Positions 52,301 through 61,522 of a stretch of 64,000 nt of DNA are shown piece after piece. Source of the stretch: Pseudomonas abietaniphila (lineage in GTDB: Bacteria > Pseudomonadota > Gammaproteobacteria > Pseudomonadales > Pseudomonadaceae); NCBI RefSeq assembly GCF_900100795.1, contig NZ_FNCO01000010.1, positions 62,001 through 126,000 on the forward strand, in the 5' to 3' direction. The notes below the pieces were generated by a model. That model saw nothing but the letters and a program-made list of their open reading frames with translations. It did not search any database and was not told the origin of the DNA. Position 1 is the stretch's first letter. Each line of letters begins with the position of its first letter. The position numbers and the translations under genes are program-made.

Positions 52301-52663
52301 ATGAGTATCCAAAGCGTCGTCGACTTCAGCGAAGCCACCACTGCTGCAGAGCGCTTCAAACCTGCCGCAGAGAAAATCCTCAAAGGCGACCCGGAGCAAA
52401 CCGTCTACAACCATTACAACAGCCCCTGCGGCCAGATGAGCGCAGGCGTGTGGGAAGGCGAAGTCGGACAGTGGAAGGTCAATTACACCGAACACGAATA
52501 CTGCGAGATTGTGCAGGGCGTCTCTGTATTGCGTGACGAGGAAGGCAACGCCAAGACACTGCGCGCCGGGGATCGCTTCGTGATACCGGCAGGTTTCAAA
52601 GGCACTTGGGAAGTGCTGGAGGCGTGCCGCAAGATTTACGTGGTGTTTGAGCAGAAGGCTTGA
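52301..52663 (+). CDS. Cupin domain-containing protein
   Basis: This 120-residue protein starts MSIQSVVDFSEATTAAERFK and has a single cupin of the RmlC-like DUF861/(S)-ureidoglycine aminohydrolase type: VNYTEHEYCEIVQGVSVLRD, then RAGDRFVIPAGFKGTWEVLE. The metal-binding His/Glu pattern is partly kept (HEYCE). CAGGAG precedes the ATG, which supports this start over upstream alternatives. Divergent placement suggests a link to the aldehyde dehydrogenase. Function is unknown. Confidence 0.87.
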   Translation: MSIQSVVDFSEATTAAERFKPAAEKILKGDPEQTVYNHYNSPCGQMSAGVWEGEVGQWKVNYTEHEYCEIVQGVSVLRDEEGNAKTLRAGDRFVIPAGFKGTWEVLEACRKIYVVFEQKA

Positions 52664-52676
52664 TGCGATCTTCAAC

Positions 52677-52764
52677 TGTAGGAGCGCGCTTGCCCGCGAA
52701 TGAGTCAGGTCAGCACCAGAGATTTGGCTGAAAAGACGCATTCGCGGGCAAGCGCGCTCCTACA
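52677..52764. repeat. REP-type inverted pair, TAGGAGCGCGCTTGCCCGCG family
   Basis: TGTAGGAGCGCGCTTGCCCG is paired with CGGGCAAGCGCGCTCCTACA around about 48 bases. It is the same family as 41159-41247. Confidence 0.87.
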
Positions 52765-52794
52765 TGATCAATTGCGATACAAACCCATCGCGCA

Positions 52795-52825
52795 CAAAAA
52801 AGCCCGCATCGCTGCGGGCTTTTTG
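52795..52825. terminator. Terminator of rpmB-rpmG (bidirectional)
   Basis: GCCCGCA and TGCGGGC form a stem around a TCGC loop. Six A residues on the left and five T residues on the right allow termination in both directions. It lies 18 bases beyond the rpmG stop. Confidence 0.9.
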
Positions 52826-52842
52826 TAAGAGGCGAAAATCAA

Positions 52843-52998
52843 TTACTTGATTTTGGCTTCTTTGTAGATCACGTGCTTGCGAGCAACCGGATCGAATTTT
52901 TTAATTTCGATTTTGTCCGGGGTAGTGCGCTTGTTCTTGTCGGTGGTGTAGAAGTGGCCGGTGTTAGCGGTCGACACCAAACGGATCAATTCACGCAT
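52843..52998 (-). CDS. rpmG: 50S ribosomal protein L33
   Basis: This 51-residue protein, read directly from the minus strand, begins MRELIRLVSTANTGHFYTTD and ends KHVIYKEAKIK, the classic L33 pattern. It lacks the zinc-binding CxxC pairs, so it is the C-minus (non-zinc) form. It follows rpmB by 11 bases in the usual rpmBG operon and is followed by a strong terminator. GAGAGA sits upstream of the ATG. Confidence 0.96.
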   Translation of the reverse strand: MRELIRLVSTANTGHFYTTDKNKRTTPDKIEIKKFDPVARKHVIYKEAKIK

Positions 52999-53009
52999 GA
53001 TTCTCTCCC

Positions 53010-53246
53010 TTAAACCTTAGCGCCAGCGCGGCGGATTTCGGCCAGAACAACCGTGATACCACGCTTGTCGATGATGCGCATGCCTTTGGCAGATACGCGC
53101 AGACGTACAAAGCGTTTCTCTTCTTCAACCCAGAAGCGGTGATGCTGCAGGTTTGGCAGGAAACGACGACGGGTTTTGTTGTTCGCGTGGGAAATGTTAT
53201 TCCCGGTTACCGGACCCTTACCGGTAACTTGACAGACTCTCGACAT
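53010..53246 (-). CDS. rpmB: 50S ribosomal protein L28
   Basis: This 78-residue ribosomal protein begins MSRVCQVTGKGPVTGNNISH and contains NNKTRRRFLPNLQHHRFWVE and RLRVSAKGMRIIDKRG. It has only one cysteine in the N-terminal region, so it is the non-zinc form. It is the first gene of rpmBG. A good sigma-70 promoter is visible about 150 bases upstream. Confidence 0.97.
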   Translation of the reverse strand: MSRVCQVTGKGPVTGNNISHANNKTRRRFLPNLQHHRFWVEEEKRFVRLRVSAKGMRIIDKRGITVVLAEIRRAGAKV

Positions 53247-53394
53247 GCCTCAGCCCTCTAAAACCACATGCCCAACCCGGCATGGGTTGGCCGCTTAATC
53301 TCTCAGTCATTTGGCGCCAGGCGCCGCGTTTCTTCAGGGGTCTTACCGGCCACACCTGCGGTGAAGGCAGCGGGCCCCTAGAAAAGAGCGCTGC

Positions 53395-53423
53395 TTTATA
53401 CCAGAAACCCTGGGGAGCAACAA
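53395..53423 (-). promoter_or_regulatory. Sigma-70 promoter of rpmB-rpmG
   Basis: On the minus strand TTGTTG (53418-53423) and TATAAA (53395-53400) are separated by exactly 17 bases. Transcription would start near 53388, leaving a leader of about 140 bases. The 363-base gap 53247-53609 holds nothing else I recognise apart from the ribosome-binding site of the next gene. Confidence 0.6.
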
Positions 53424-53609
53424 CAGAAACGACGAATTACCTGAAAGAAACTCAGGGCTTTGCGCCCGACAAGGCCAGCAGCGCAGGGCGCAACGGGAAA
53501 TATACCACTCGTCGCGCCACAGCGATTGTTCTGCGCCAATCCATAGTCTAGGGTAAGTCGCTCACCAGACTGCGCCGGCAGATGGGCTCTCTCTGAAAGG
53601 AAAATCGCC

Positions 53610-55199
53610 ATGCGCCTAGCTGTTTTACCCTTTTTGTTCGCGTCATTGTCAGCGCCATTGATGGCTCACGCCGCCACCAGCCTGAGCGTCTGCACCGAAG
53701 CCAGCCCCGAAGGCTTTGACGTGGTGCAATACAACTCGCTAACCACCACCAACGCCTCGGCCGATGTCCTGATGAACCGTCTGGTGGATTATGACGCCCA
53801 GACCGGCAAGCTGGTCGCTAGTCTGGCAGAAAGCTGGAGTGTGTGGCCGGACGGCCTGACGTATGACTTCAAATTGCGCTCCGGCGTGAAATTTCATCAC
53901 ACCGATTACTTCACCCCGACCCGCGACATGAACGCCGAGGACGTGGTGTTCAGCTTCCAGCGCATGCTCGACCCGGCCAATCCCTGGAACAAGGTGGCGG
54001 TACAGGGCTTCCCTCACGCGCAGTCGATGCAGTGGCCGTCGCTGATCAAAAAAGTCGAAGCGCCGGATGCGAATACGGTACGCATTACCCTCGACCATCC
54101 TGACGCGACCTTCCTCGCCACGCTGAGCATGGGTTTTGCGTCTATTTATTCGGCGGAGTACACCGCGCAGCTGATGAAAGCCGGCACACCGGAAAAGCTC
54201 AACAGCCAGCCGATCGGCACCGGGCCGTTCGTGTTCAAGCGCTTTCAGAAAGATTCCGTAGTGCGTTACGAAGCCAACCCGGACTACTTCGCGGGCAAAC
54301 CTGCGGTGGACACGCTGGTGTATGCCATCACCCCGGATGCCAATGTGCGCCTGCAGCGGATCAAGCAGAACGAGTGTCAGGTTGCCCTCTCACCCAAACC
54401 GCTGGATGTCACCGAGGCAGGGAAGGATCCGAACCTGAAAGTCGAGAAGACCGACGCATTCATGACAGCCTTCCTGGCAATCAACAGCCAACATCCGCCA
54501 CTCGACAAGTCCGAAGTACGTCAGGCGATCAACCTTGCGTTCGACAAGGACACCTACCTGAAAGCAGTCTTTGAAGGCTCGGCGCGAGCAGCCAATGGCC
54601 CGTACCCACCTAACACCTGGGGTTACGCCAGCGATCTGCCCGGTTACAAATATGACGTCGCAAAGGCGAAAGAGCTGCTGGCGAAAGCCGGACTGAAGGA
54701 CGGGTTCAAGACCACGATCTGGACCCGCCCGTCCGGCAGTCTGCTTAACCCGAACCCGAGTGCAGGCGCGCAATTGCTGCAGAACGACTTGGCCGCTGTC
54801 GGCATCAAGGCTGAAATCAAGGTGATCGAATGGGGCGAACTGATTCGGCGCGCCAAAACCGGTGAGCACGACCTGTTGTTCATGGGCTGGGCGGGCGACA
54901 ACGGCGATCCGGATAACTTCCTCACGCCACAGTTCTCCTGCGCAGCGGTCAAATCCGGCACCAATTTCGCGCGCTACTGCGACGAGGGCCTGGACAAGCT
55001 GATCAGCAGCGGCAAGGCCGTGACCGATCAGGCGCAGCGCAGCAAGCTGTATCACCAGGCGCAGGAGCAGATCCAGAAACAGGCGTTGTGGCTGCCACTG
55101 GCACACCCGACCGCCTTCGCCCTGACCCGCAAGAACGTGTTGGGGTATGAGGTCAGCCCGTTCGGACGCCAGGACTTTTCGAAGGTGACTGTGAAGTAA
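53610..55199 (+). CDS. Periplasmic peptide-binding protein of an ABC transporter (DppA-like)
   Basis: This 529-residue SBP_bac_5 family protein has a signal peptide MRLAVLPFLFASLSAPLMAHA (cleavage before ATSLSV). Family landmarks include SLAESWSVWPDGLTYDFKLR, the VKFHHTDYFTPTRDMNAEDV segment and LNSQPIGTGPFVFKRFQKDS. It binds di- or oligopeptides or related amine compounds. No permease or ATPase genes adjoin it, so it must share a transporter encoded elsewhere, as the PAO1 counterpart does with the Dpp system. TGAAAGGAAAA is upstream. Confidence 0.92.
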   Translation: MRLAVLPFLFASLSAPLMAHAATSLSVCTEASPEGFDVVQYNSLTTTNASADVLMNRLVDYDAQTGKLVASLAESWSVWPDGLTYDFKLRSGVKFHHTDYFTPTRDMNAEDVVFSFQRMLDPANPWNKVAVQGFPHAQSMQWPSLIKKVEAPDANTVRITLDHPDATFLATLSMGFASIYSAEYTAQLMKAGTPEKLNSQPIGTGPFVFKRFQKDSVVRYEANPDYFAGKPAVDTLVYAITPDANVRLQRIKQNECQVALSPKPLDVTEAGKDPNLKVEKTDAFMTAFLAINSQHPPLDKSEVRQAINLAFDKDTYLKAVFEGSARAANGPYPPNTWGYASDLPGYKYDVAKAKELLAKAGLKDGFKTTIWTRPSGSLLNPNPSAGAQLLQNDLAAVGIKAEIKVIEWGELIRRAKTGEHDLLFMGWAGDNGDPDNFLTPQFSCAAVKSGTNFARYCDEGLDKLISSGKAVTDQAQRSKLYHQAQEQIQKQALWLPLAHPTAFALTRKNVLGYEVSPFGRQDFSKVTVK

Positions 55200-55240
55200 T
55201 TGCCCATCCGCCGCAAAAACCAAAGTCCGATCGCGGATCC

Positions 55241-55340
55241 TGTAGGAGACGTCGGAGGTTACGACGGCAGCGAACGCGGTGTGTCCGTCACTGTTGAAGG
55301 TGACTGACACACTGCATTCGCGAGCAAGCTCACTCTCACA
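55241..55340. repeat. Chimeric REP-type pair after the peptide-binding protein
   Basis: The left arm TGTAGGAGACGTCGGAGGTT is the reverse complement of the right arm at 45524-45622. The right arm CGAGCAAGCTCACTCTCACA belongs to the family at 22133-22226. The arms therefore derive from different families. Confidence 0.65.
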
Positions 55341-55389
55341 GGACTTGGGCCGAACAGGAGTCAGCGGGCTTCTGCAGATTTGGCGAAAA

Positions 55390-56064
55390 CTACATTAACC
55401 CGCTTTCCACCATCGACAGCGGATCGCCATCCCCGATGATCACGTGATCAAGCACCACCACGTCGATCATCGCCAGCGCCTCCTTGAGCCGCCGAGTGAG
55501 TTCGATGTCCTGAGGGCTGGCATCGCAGATGCCGGACGGATGATTGTGGCAAAGGATGAGCGCTGCGGCGTTATGGGCTAAAGCCCGCTTGACCACCTGC
55601 CGAGGGTGTACATGAGCGACATTGATCGAGCCGTGAAACAACGCCTCGAACGCCTGAACACGATTTTTGCTGTCCAGAAACAGGCAACCAAACACTTCAT
55701 GCGGCTCGTGCCGGAGTATCGCTTTGAGGTAGCTGCGCACCTCAGCAGGGCTTTTCAAGGCTGAACCCCGCTTGAGATTTTCTCCCATGTGCCGCCGGGC
55801 CATTTCCATGACCGCCTGCAATTGCGCGAACTTTGCCGGTCCAAGGCCCAGCTCGTTGCTGAACGAAGCGAGATTGGCCTCGAGCAGCGCACGCAGGCTG
55901 CCAAACTGCCCCAAAAGATGTCGGGCGAGGTCCACGGCGCTTTTGCCGGAAACGCCCGTGCGTAAAAAAATGGCGAGCAATTCAGCGTCGGAGAGACTCG
56001 ATGCCCCTCGCTCCAGCAGCTTCTCCCGCGGTCGCTCGGCCGCAGGCCAATCTCGAATACTCAT
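55390..56064 (-). CDS. radC: RadC family JAB/MPN-domain protein
   Basis: This 224-residue protein starts MSIRDWPAAERPREKLLERG, with an N-terminal helix-hairpin-helix part (ELGLGPAKFAQLQAVMEMAR). The JAMM-type domain follows, with the metal motif ALILCHNHPSG and VVLDHVIIGDG. Despite the name, a direct DNA-repair role is uncertain. The chosen start has GGAGGTG upstream, ruling out the 61 extra upstream codons. It is divergent from coaBC, as is usual in gammaproteobacteria. Confidence 0.92.
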   Translation of the reverse strand: MSIRDWPAAERPREKLLERGASSLSDAELLAIFLRTGVSGKSAVDLARHLLGQFGSLRALLEANLASFSNELGLGPAKFAQLQAVMEMARRHMGENLKRGSALKSPAEVRSYLKAILRHEPHEVFGCLFLDSKNRVQAFEALFHGSINVAHVHPRQVVKRALAHNAAALILCHNHPSGICDASPQDIELTRRLKEALAMIDVVVLDHVIIGDGDPLSMVESGLM

Positions 56065-56197
56065 AGCACCTCCATGGACATGGGCGCCGCTGTTCCCGTG
56101 CGGTCGCTGTGCTATCTTAGCCCATCTTTTTTGCGCGACAGTCCGGCCTGGGGAGGCGTTTGATTGCCGCGTGTTAACTCGACCAAAAGGCAGGCCT

Positions 56198-57406
56198 ATG
56201 CAGCGGCTGTATCGGAAACGCATCGTTCTCGGCGTCGGCGGCGGCATCGCGGCTTACAAGAGCGCTGAACTGGTTCGCCGGTTGCGCGACCACGGGGCCG
56301 AAGTGCGCGTGGTCATGACCAAGGGCGGGGCCGAGTTCATTACACCTCTGACCATGCAGGCCTTGTCCGGTCACCCGGTCCACATGGACCTGCTCGACCC
56401 CGCTGCTGAAGCTGCGATGGGCCACATCGAGCTGGCGAAATGGGCTGACATGGTGCTGATCGCTCCCGGCACTGCCGACCTGATCGCAAGACTGGCTCAG
56501 GGCATCGCCAACGACCTGCTGACCACGGTCGTGCTGGCGACAGACGCCATCGTCGCTGTCGCCCCGGCCATGAACCAGGCCATGTGGCGCGACCCGTCGG
56601 TGCAAGCCAATCTGCAGACCCTCGAAGCGCGAGACTTCCGTATGTTTGGCCCGGCCAGCGGCAGTCAGGCGTGCGGCGACGTGGGTTTCGGGCGCATGCT
56701 CGAACCCAACGATCTGGCTCAATCCGCGGCCGACTGCTTCCAGCGCCTTACGCTGACCGGCAAGCATGTGCTGATCACGGCCGGGCCGACGCAAGAAAAC
56801 ATCGACCCGGTGCGCTACATCACCAACCACAGCTCCGGAAAAATGGGCTTTGCGTTGGCCGAAGCTGCGGCCGAAGCCGGTGCACGCGTCACGCTGATCA
56901 CCGGGCCGGTTAACCTGACGACCCCGGACCGGGTGTCGCGCATTGATGTAGTGAGCGCGCGCGACATGCTCGCCGCGTGCGAAGCCGCCATGCCCTGCGA
57001 CCTGTTCATTGCATCTGCTGCGGTCGCCGACTACCGCCCAGAAGTTGTTGCCCCACAAAAATTGAAGAAAGACCCTACGAACGGTGATGGCCTGCTGCTG
57101 CAGATGGTTCGAAACCCGGACATTCTCGCGACCATCGCACAACGTCAGGACCGCCCGTTCAGCGTCGGTTTCGCCGCTGAAACCGAGCACCTGCTCGACT
57201 ACGCCGCCCGCAAGCTCAAGGACAAGAACCTTGACCTGATCATCGCCAACGACGTCGCCAATCCCAGCATCGGCTTCAACAGCGAAGAGAATGCGTGCAG
57301 CGTGATCGACCGAGCGTTGCAAGAAACGCTCTTCGCCCAAACCAGCAAGGCCAAGATTGCCCGCCAGCTGATGACTTTTATTGCCGACCGTATGAACCAG
57401 GTTTAA
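56198..57406 (+). CDS. coaBC: Bifunctional phosphopantothenoylcysteine decarboxylase / phosphopantothenate-cysteine ligase
   Basis: This 402-residue enzyme carries out two steps of coenzyme A synthesis. The N-terminal CoaC flavoprotein domain (about 1-190) begins RIVLGVGGGIAAYKSAELVR and has the catalytic-region motifs GHIELAKWADMVLIAP and VAPAMNQAMW. The C-terminal CoaB domain has ITAGPTQENIDPVRYITNHS, then SGKMGFALAEAAAEAGA. The ATG at 56198 is preceded by AAAAGGCAGG. dut follows after only 6 bases. Confidence 0.97.
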   Translation: MQRLYRKRIVLGVGGGIAAYKSAELVRRLRDHGAEVRVVMTKGGAEFITPLTMQALSGHPVHMDLLDPAAEAAMGHIELAKWADMVLIAPGTADLIARLAQGIANDLLTTVVLATDAIVAVAPAMNQAMWRDPSVQANLQTLEARDFRMFGPASGSQACGDVGFGRMLEPNDLAQSAADCFQRLTLTGKHVLITAGPTQENIDPVRYITNHSSGKMGFALAEAAAEAGARVTLITGPVNLTTPDRVSRIDVVSARDMLAACEAAMPCDLFIASAAVADYRPEVVAPQKLKKDPTNGDGLLLQMVRNPDILATIAQRQDRPFSVGFAAETEHLLDYAARKLKDKNLDLIIANDVANPSIGFNSEENACSVIDRALQETLFAQTSKAKIARQLMTFIADRMNQV

Positions 57407-57412
57407 TCACGT

Positions 57413-57868
57413 ATGCATGCTCTACAAGCCAAGATCCTCGACCCTCGCATTGGCGACGAATTTCCGCTTCCGGCCTACGCCACCACTGGCTCCGCCGGGC
57501 TGGACTTGCGTGCCATGCTCAAAGAGGAAACGGTACTCGAACCCGGCCAGACCCTCTTGATTCCCACCGGCCTGTCGATATACATCGCAGACCCAAGCCT
57601 TGCCGCGCTGATTCTGCCGCGCTCAGGCCTGGGTCATAAACACGGCATCGTGCTCGGCAACCTGGTGGGCCTGATCGACTCCGATTACCAAGGTGAGCTG
57701 ATGGTTTCCTGCTGGAATCGGGGTCAGACGGCTTTCAAGATTGCTATCGGGGAGCGTATCGCCCAATTGGTGTTGGTTCCGGTCGTTCAGGCGCACTTCG
57801 AAATCGTTCAGGAGTTCGATGAAAGCCAGCGTGGTGCAGGTGGTTTCGGTCATTCCGGCACCCACTGA
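57413..57868 (+). CDS. dut: dUTP diphosphatase
   Basis: This 151-residue trimeric dUTPase converts dUTP to dUMP, keeping uracil out of DNA and supplying thymidylate synthesis. All five motifs are visible: GSAGLDLRA, PRSGLGHKHG, GNLVGLIDSDYQGEL, NRGQTAFKIAIGERIAQL and the C-terminal flexible arm RGAGGFGHSG. It follows coaBC by 6 bases in the conserved coaBC-dut-algC order. Confidence 0.97.
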   Translation: MHALQAKILDPRIGDEFPLPAYATTGSAGLDLRAMLKEETVLEPGQTLLIPTGLSIYIADPSLAALILPRSGLGHKHGIVLGNLVGLIDSDYQGELMVSCWNRGQTAFKIAIGERIAQLVLVPVVQAHFEIVQEFDESQRGAGGFGHSGTH

Positions 57869-57976
57869 TTCTGCGCACATCGCCCTGGCAGCGCTGTCGC
57901 CAAAGACCTGAATCGGTCTGGCACGATGCAATAACTAAAAAATCGCCCCAGGAAGTACGAGCAGGGAGAGTCAAGT

Positions 57977-60577
57977 TTGAAAGGCATCAAGCGCACAGCC
58001 AAGGCGACGTCCCGCCCGGAAACCACTGACGCAACGGTCAAGGACTCAAACCTGAGCCTGGCAAGTCCGGGCCTTCTCCCTGCGCTCATCGGCCTTATAG
58101 CTGCGGGCATCCTGGTCTGGCTGGGCCTGCTCAGCCAGCCTCAGGAGAAAGATCTCCTCGCCCAGGCATGGGGCACTGCGCAAGCCGGAGCCGCTGGCAA
58201 AGCGTTACGTCAGATCACTGCCGACACTCAGGCAGCAGCGACGGACGCTACGCTGGCTCAGGCCCTGCAAAGCAATAATCCGCAGCAGATCGAAGCCGCT
58301 CAACGCCCGCTGGGTTACCGGGACGGCGTGATCGGCGCCCGGCTCTCACCGCTCGGCTTCAACACCGTGGACAATCAGGGCCCGTTGCCGATCAGCTTCG
58401 CGACGCTGGACATGCTCACCAAAGCCGGCAAAGGTGAAATTCCGACTCCCGAGGCCCGTAAAGTCGGCGACGGCTGGGTGATTTACAGTGTTGCGCCACT
58501 GCGTGAAGCAGCGGACGCGCCAATCACCGGGACGTTGTTGCTGGCGTTCAAAATGCAGCGCCTGACCAATGCACTGCCTGAGGCCCCCGCTGATGTCGGG
58601 CAGATTGTGCTCAGCCAGCAGTTCGGCAACGCAACGGCACAAAGCTTTCTGACCCGCGGACAGGCCGATGGCGGTCGCGCCATGGATTTCCCGACCGGCT
58701 ATGCCAACTGGAAGCTGACGTTCACCCCCGGCCCCGCGCTGAGCGCGTCGCCGCCATCACTGATGCTGCTGCTCGCCGCGCTGGTTGCCATCGCCAGTGT
58801 ACTGCTGGGGCTGTATCTGAACGAAAGCGCCCTGAAGCGTCGCGTCCTCGCCGACGCCCGACAACTGGAACAACTGCTGCAAGAACTCTCGGGGGGCAAA
58901 GCCGTCAAAGCCTTCGGCTTGAGCATGCCAGCCCTCAACGGACTGGCGCAGAGCATGGCGAGATTTTCGCTGCGCAACCAACCGGCATCGCCGTTGGCGG
59001 CCAGCAACGCTGCCTCGCCCTCCGCCAGCCACGGTTCAACGAGCAGCAACGCCGTATTTTCGTCACCCGATGTCGATGACACCGAGCTGACCGATCCGCT
59101 GTTTCAAGACACCGACATTCTCGACATCGACCTGCTCGATGAATCACAAGATTCCCTGAAGTCGGAGCACGCCCACGCAATGAGCAGTACCGTATCCATC
59201 GCCCCCGAATTCCCCGACTCCATCTTCCGCGCCTATGACATCCGCGGCATCGTCGGCCAAACCCTGACCAGCGAAACCGCTTACTGGCTCGGCCGCGCCA
59301 TTGGTGCACAGAGCCTGGCACAGGGCGAGCCGAACGTTTCGGTTGGCCGCGACGGGCGCCTGTCCGGCCCGCAACTGGTTGCACCGCTGATCAAAGGCCT
59401 GCATGACAGCGGCTGTCACGTCAGCGATATCGGCCTGGTTCCCACCCCGGCGCTGTATTACGCCGCGAATGTCCTCCAGGGCCGTACCGGCGTGATGCTG
59501 ACCGGCAGCCACAACCCGAAAGACTACAACGGCTTCAAGATCATGATCGCGGGCGACACGCTGGCGAACGAGCAGATCCAGGCGCTGCACGAGCGCATCA
59601 AGCGCAACCAGTTGCCCGCAGGCAAAGGCAGCGTGACCAAGGTCGACATCCTCGACCTGTATGCTGGGCAGATCACCAATGACGTGGTACTGGCACGCCG
59701 CCTCAAGGTCGTGGTCGACTGCGGTAATGGCGCAGCCGGCGTCATCGCCCCTCAACTGCTGGAGGCCCTGAACTGTGAGGTCATTCCACTGTTTTGCGAG
59801 GTCGACGGTAACTTCCCGAACCACCATCCCGACCCGGGCAAGCTGGAAAATCTTCAAGACCTGATCGCCAAGGTCAAGGAAACCGGTGCCGATCTGGGCC
59901 TGGCGTTTGATGGCGACGGCGATCGCGTAGGTGTCGTCACCAACACAGGCAGCGTCATATACCCCGATCGTTTGCTGATGCTGTTCGCCCGCGATGTCGT
60001 CAAACGCAATCCGGGGGCTGACATCATTTTCGACGTGAAATGCACCCGTCGCCTGATACCGTTGATCCAGGAATATGGCGGTCGCCCGGTCATGTGGAAG
60101 ACGGGTCACTCGTTGATCAAAAAGAAGATGAAAGAAAGCGGCGCGCTGCTGGCAGGCGAAATGAGCGGCCACATCTTCTTCAAGGAACGCTGGTTCGGTT
60201 TCGACGACGGTATCTACAGTGCTGCGCGCCTGCTGGAGATTCTCAGCCAGGAGACGCTGAGCGCCGAAGAGCTGTTCCAGACCTTCCCGAATGACCTGTC
60301 GACACCGGAGATCAATATCAAGGTCACCGAAACCAGCAAGTTCAGCATCATCGAAGCGCTGGAACGGGATGCACAGTGGGGCAACGCTAACCTGACGAGC
60401 ATCGACGGCGTGCGCGTCGACTATCCGAAAGGCTGGGGTCTGGTCCGCGCTTCCAATACCACACCCGTGCTGGTATTGCGTTTCGAAGCCGAAACAGAGG
60501 CCGAGCTGCAGCGGATCAAAGACGTGTTCCATGCTCAGCTGAAAAACGTAGCACCGGATTTAGAACTTCCTTTTTGA
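57977..60577 (+). CDS. algC: AlgC, phosphomannomutase/phosphoglucomutase, long form
   Basis: This enzyme interconverts mannose-1-/6-phosphate and glucose-1-/6-phosphate for alginate, LPS and rhamnolipid sugars. The long reading (866 residues, TTG start with GGGAGAG upstream) has an N-terminal extension of 401 residues. The extension carries two membrane spans (about 32-52 and 255-277) and an extracytoplasmic region between them. The catalytic part opens at residue 402 with MSSTVSIAPEFPDSIFRAYD and has the phosphoserine loop LTGSHNPKDYNGFK and the metal loop AFDGDGDRVGVV. An internal ATG at 59180 would give the classic 465-residue soluble AlgC. argB follows after 24 bases. Confidence 0.93.
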   Translation: MKGIKRTAKATSRPETTDATVKDSNLSLASPGLLPALIGLIAAGILVWLGLLSQPQEKDLLAQAWGTAQAGAAGKALRQITADTQAAATDATLAQALQSNNPQQIEAAQRPLGYRDGVIGARLSPLGFNTVDNQGPLPISFATLDMLTKAGKGEIPTPEARKVGDGWVIYSVAPLREAADAPITGTLLLAFKMQRLTNALPEAPADVGQIVLSQQFGNATAQSFLTRGQADGGRAMDFPTGYANWKLTFTPGPALSASPPSLMLLLAALVAIASVLLGLYLNESALKRRVLADARQLEQLLQELSGGKAVKAFGLSMPALNGLAQSMARFSLRNQPASPLAASNAASPSASHGSTSSNAVFSSPDVDDTELTDPLFQDTDILDIDLLDESQDSLKSEHAHAMSSTVSIAPEFPDSIFRAYDIRGIVGQTLTSETAYWLGRAIGAQSLAQGEPNVSVGRDGRLSGPQLVAPLIKGLHDSGCHVSDIGLVPTPALYYAANVLQGRTGVMLTGSHNPKDYNGFKIMIAGDTLANEQIQALHERIKRNQLPAGKGSVTKVDILDLYAGQITNDVVLARRLKVVVDCGNGAAGVIAPQLLEALNCEVIPLFCEVDGNFPNHHPDPGKLENLQDLIAKVKETGADLGLAFDGDGDRVGVVTNTGSVIYPDRLLMLFARDVVKRNPGADIIFDVKCTRRLIPLIQEYGGRPVMWKTGHSLIKKKMKESGALLAGEMSGHIFFKERWFGFDDGIYSAARLLEILSQETLSAEELFQTFPNDLSTPEINIKVTETSKFSIIEALERDAQWGNANLTSIDGVRVDYPKGWGLVRASNTTPVLVLRFEAETEAELQRIKDVFHAQLKNVAPDLELPF

Positions 60578-60601
60578 TCTAACTTTTTGAGTGGAGCCCA
60601 A

Positions 60602-61507
60602 ATGACCCTCGAACGTGACGCCGCAGCCAATGCCGCCAAGGTCCTTTCCGAAGCCTTGCCTTACATCCGACGCTTCGTTGGCAAGACGCTGGTGATCAAG
60701 TACGGCGGTAACGCCATGGAGAGCGAAGAGCTGAAGACCGGCTTCGCGCGCGACATCGTGTTGATGAAGGCAGTGGGCATCAACCCGGTCGTGGTTCACG
60801 GCGGCGGCCCGCAAATCGGCGACCTGCTCAAGCGCCTGTCCATCGAAAGCCACTTCATCGACGGGATGCGCGTTACCGATGCCCAGACCATGGACGTCGT
60901 AGAGATGGTGCTGGGCGGCCAGGTCAACAAGGACATCGTCAACCTGATCAACCGTCATGGCGGCAGCGCCATCGGCCTGACCGGTAAAGACGCGCAACTG
61001 ATCCGCGCGAAAAAAATGAACGTGACCCGTCAAACCCCGGAGATGACCAAGCCGGAAATCATCGACATCGGCCATGTCGGGGAAGTCGTGGGCATCAACA
61101 CCGACCTGCTGAACATGCTGGTCAAAGGCGATTTCATCCCGGTCATCGCACCGATTGGCGTCGGCGCTGACGGCGAGTCCTACAACATCAACGCCGACCT
61201 GGTTGCAGGCAAAGTCGCCGAAGCGCTGAAGGCCGAGAAACTGATGCTGCTGACCAACATCGCCGGCTTGATGGACAAGGAAGGCAAGGTTCTGACCGGC
61301 CTGACCACCGAACAGGTCAACGGCCTGATTGCCGACGGCACTATTTACGGCGGCATGCTGCCAAAAATCCGTTGCGCGCTGGAAGCGGTTCAGGGCGGTG
61401 TCACCACGTCCCACATCATCGACGGTCGCGTGCCGAACGCTGTCCTGCTGGAAATCTTCACCGACACCGGCGTGGGCACGCTGATCAGTAACCGCAAGCG
61501 TCACTGA
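60602..61507 (+). CDS. argB: N-acetylglutamate kinase
   Basis: This 301-residue enzyme phosphorylates N-acetylglutamate in arginine synthesis and is normally feedback-inhibited by arginine. The ATP/phosphate-binding loop KYGGNAM (about 38-44) and GINPVVVHGGGPQIGDLL are complete, as is GLTGKDAQLI. The N-terminal helix (TLERDAAANAAKVLSEALPY) is the arginine-sensitivity extension of hexameric NAGKs. The start MTLERDAAAN fits the family; a GTG-type start 5 codons upstream is less likely. It ends at a strong terminator. Confidence 0.97.
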   Translation: MTLERDAAANAAKVLSEALPYIRRFVGKTLVIKYGGNAMESEELKTGFARDIVLMKAVGINPVVVHGGGPQIGDLLKRLSIESHFIDGMRVTDAQTMDVVEMVLGGQVNKDIVNLINRHGGSAIGLTGKDAQLIRAKKMNVTRQTPEMTKPEIIDIGHVGEVVGINTDLLNMLVKGDFIPVIAPIGVGADGESYNINADLVAGKVAEALKAEKLMLLTNIAGLMDKEGKVLTGLTTEQVNGLIADGTIYGGMLPKIRCALEAVQGGVTTSHIIDGRVPNAVLLEIFTDTGVGTLISNRKRH

Positions 61508-61522
61508 GTACGGGCAACGCGC

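Noticed and set aside
53282..53551. 89-codon plus-strand frame upstream of the peptide-binding protein
   Set aside because: It overlaps the rpmB promoter and leader on the other strand, has no ribosome-binding site and no recognisable features.
59144..60532. 462-codon minus-strand frame across algC
   Set aside because: Shadow of the catalytic half of algC; no recognisable family.
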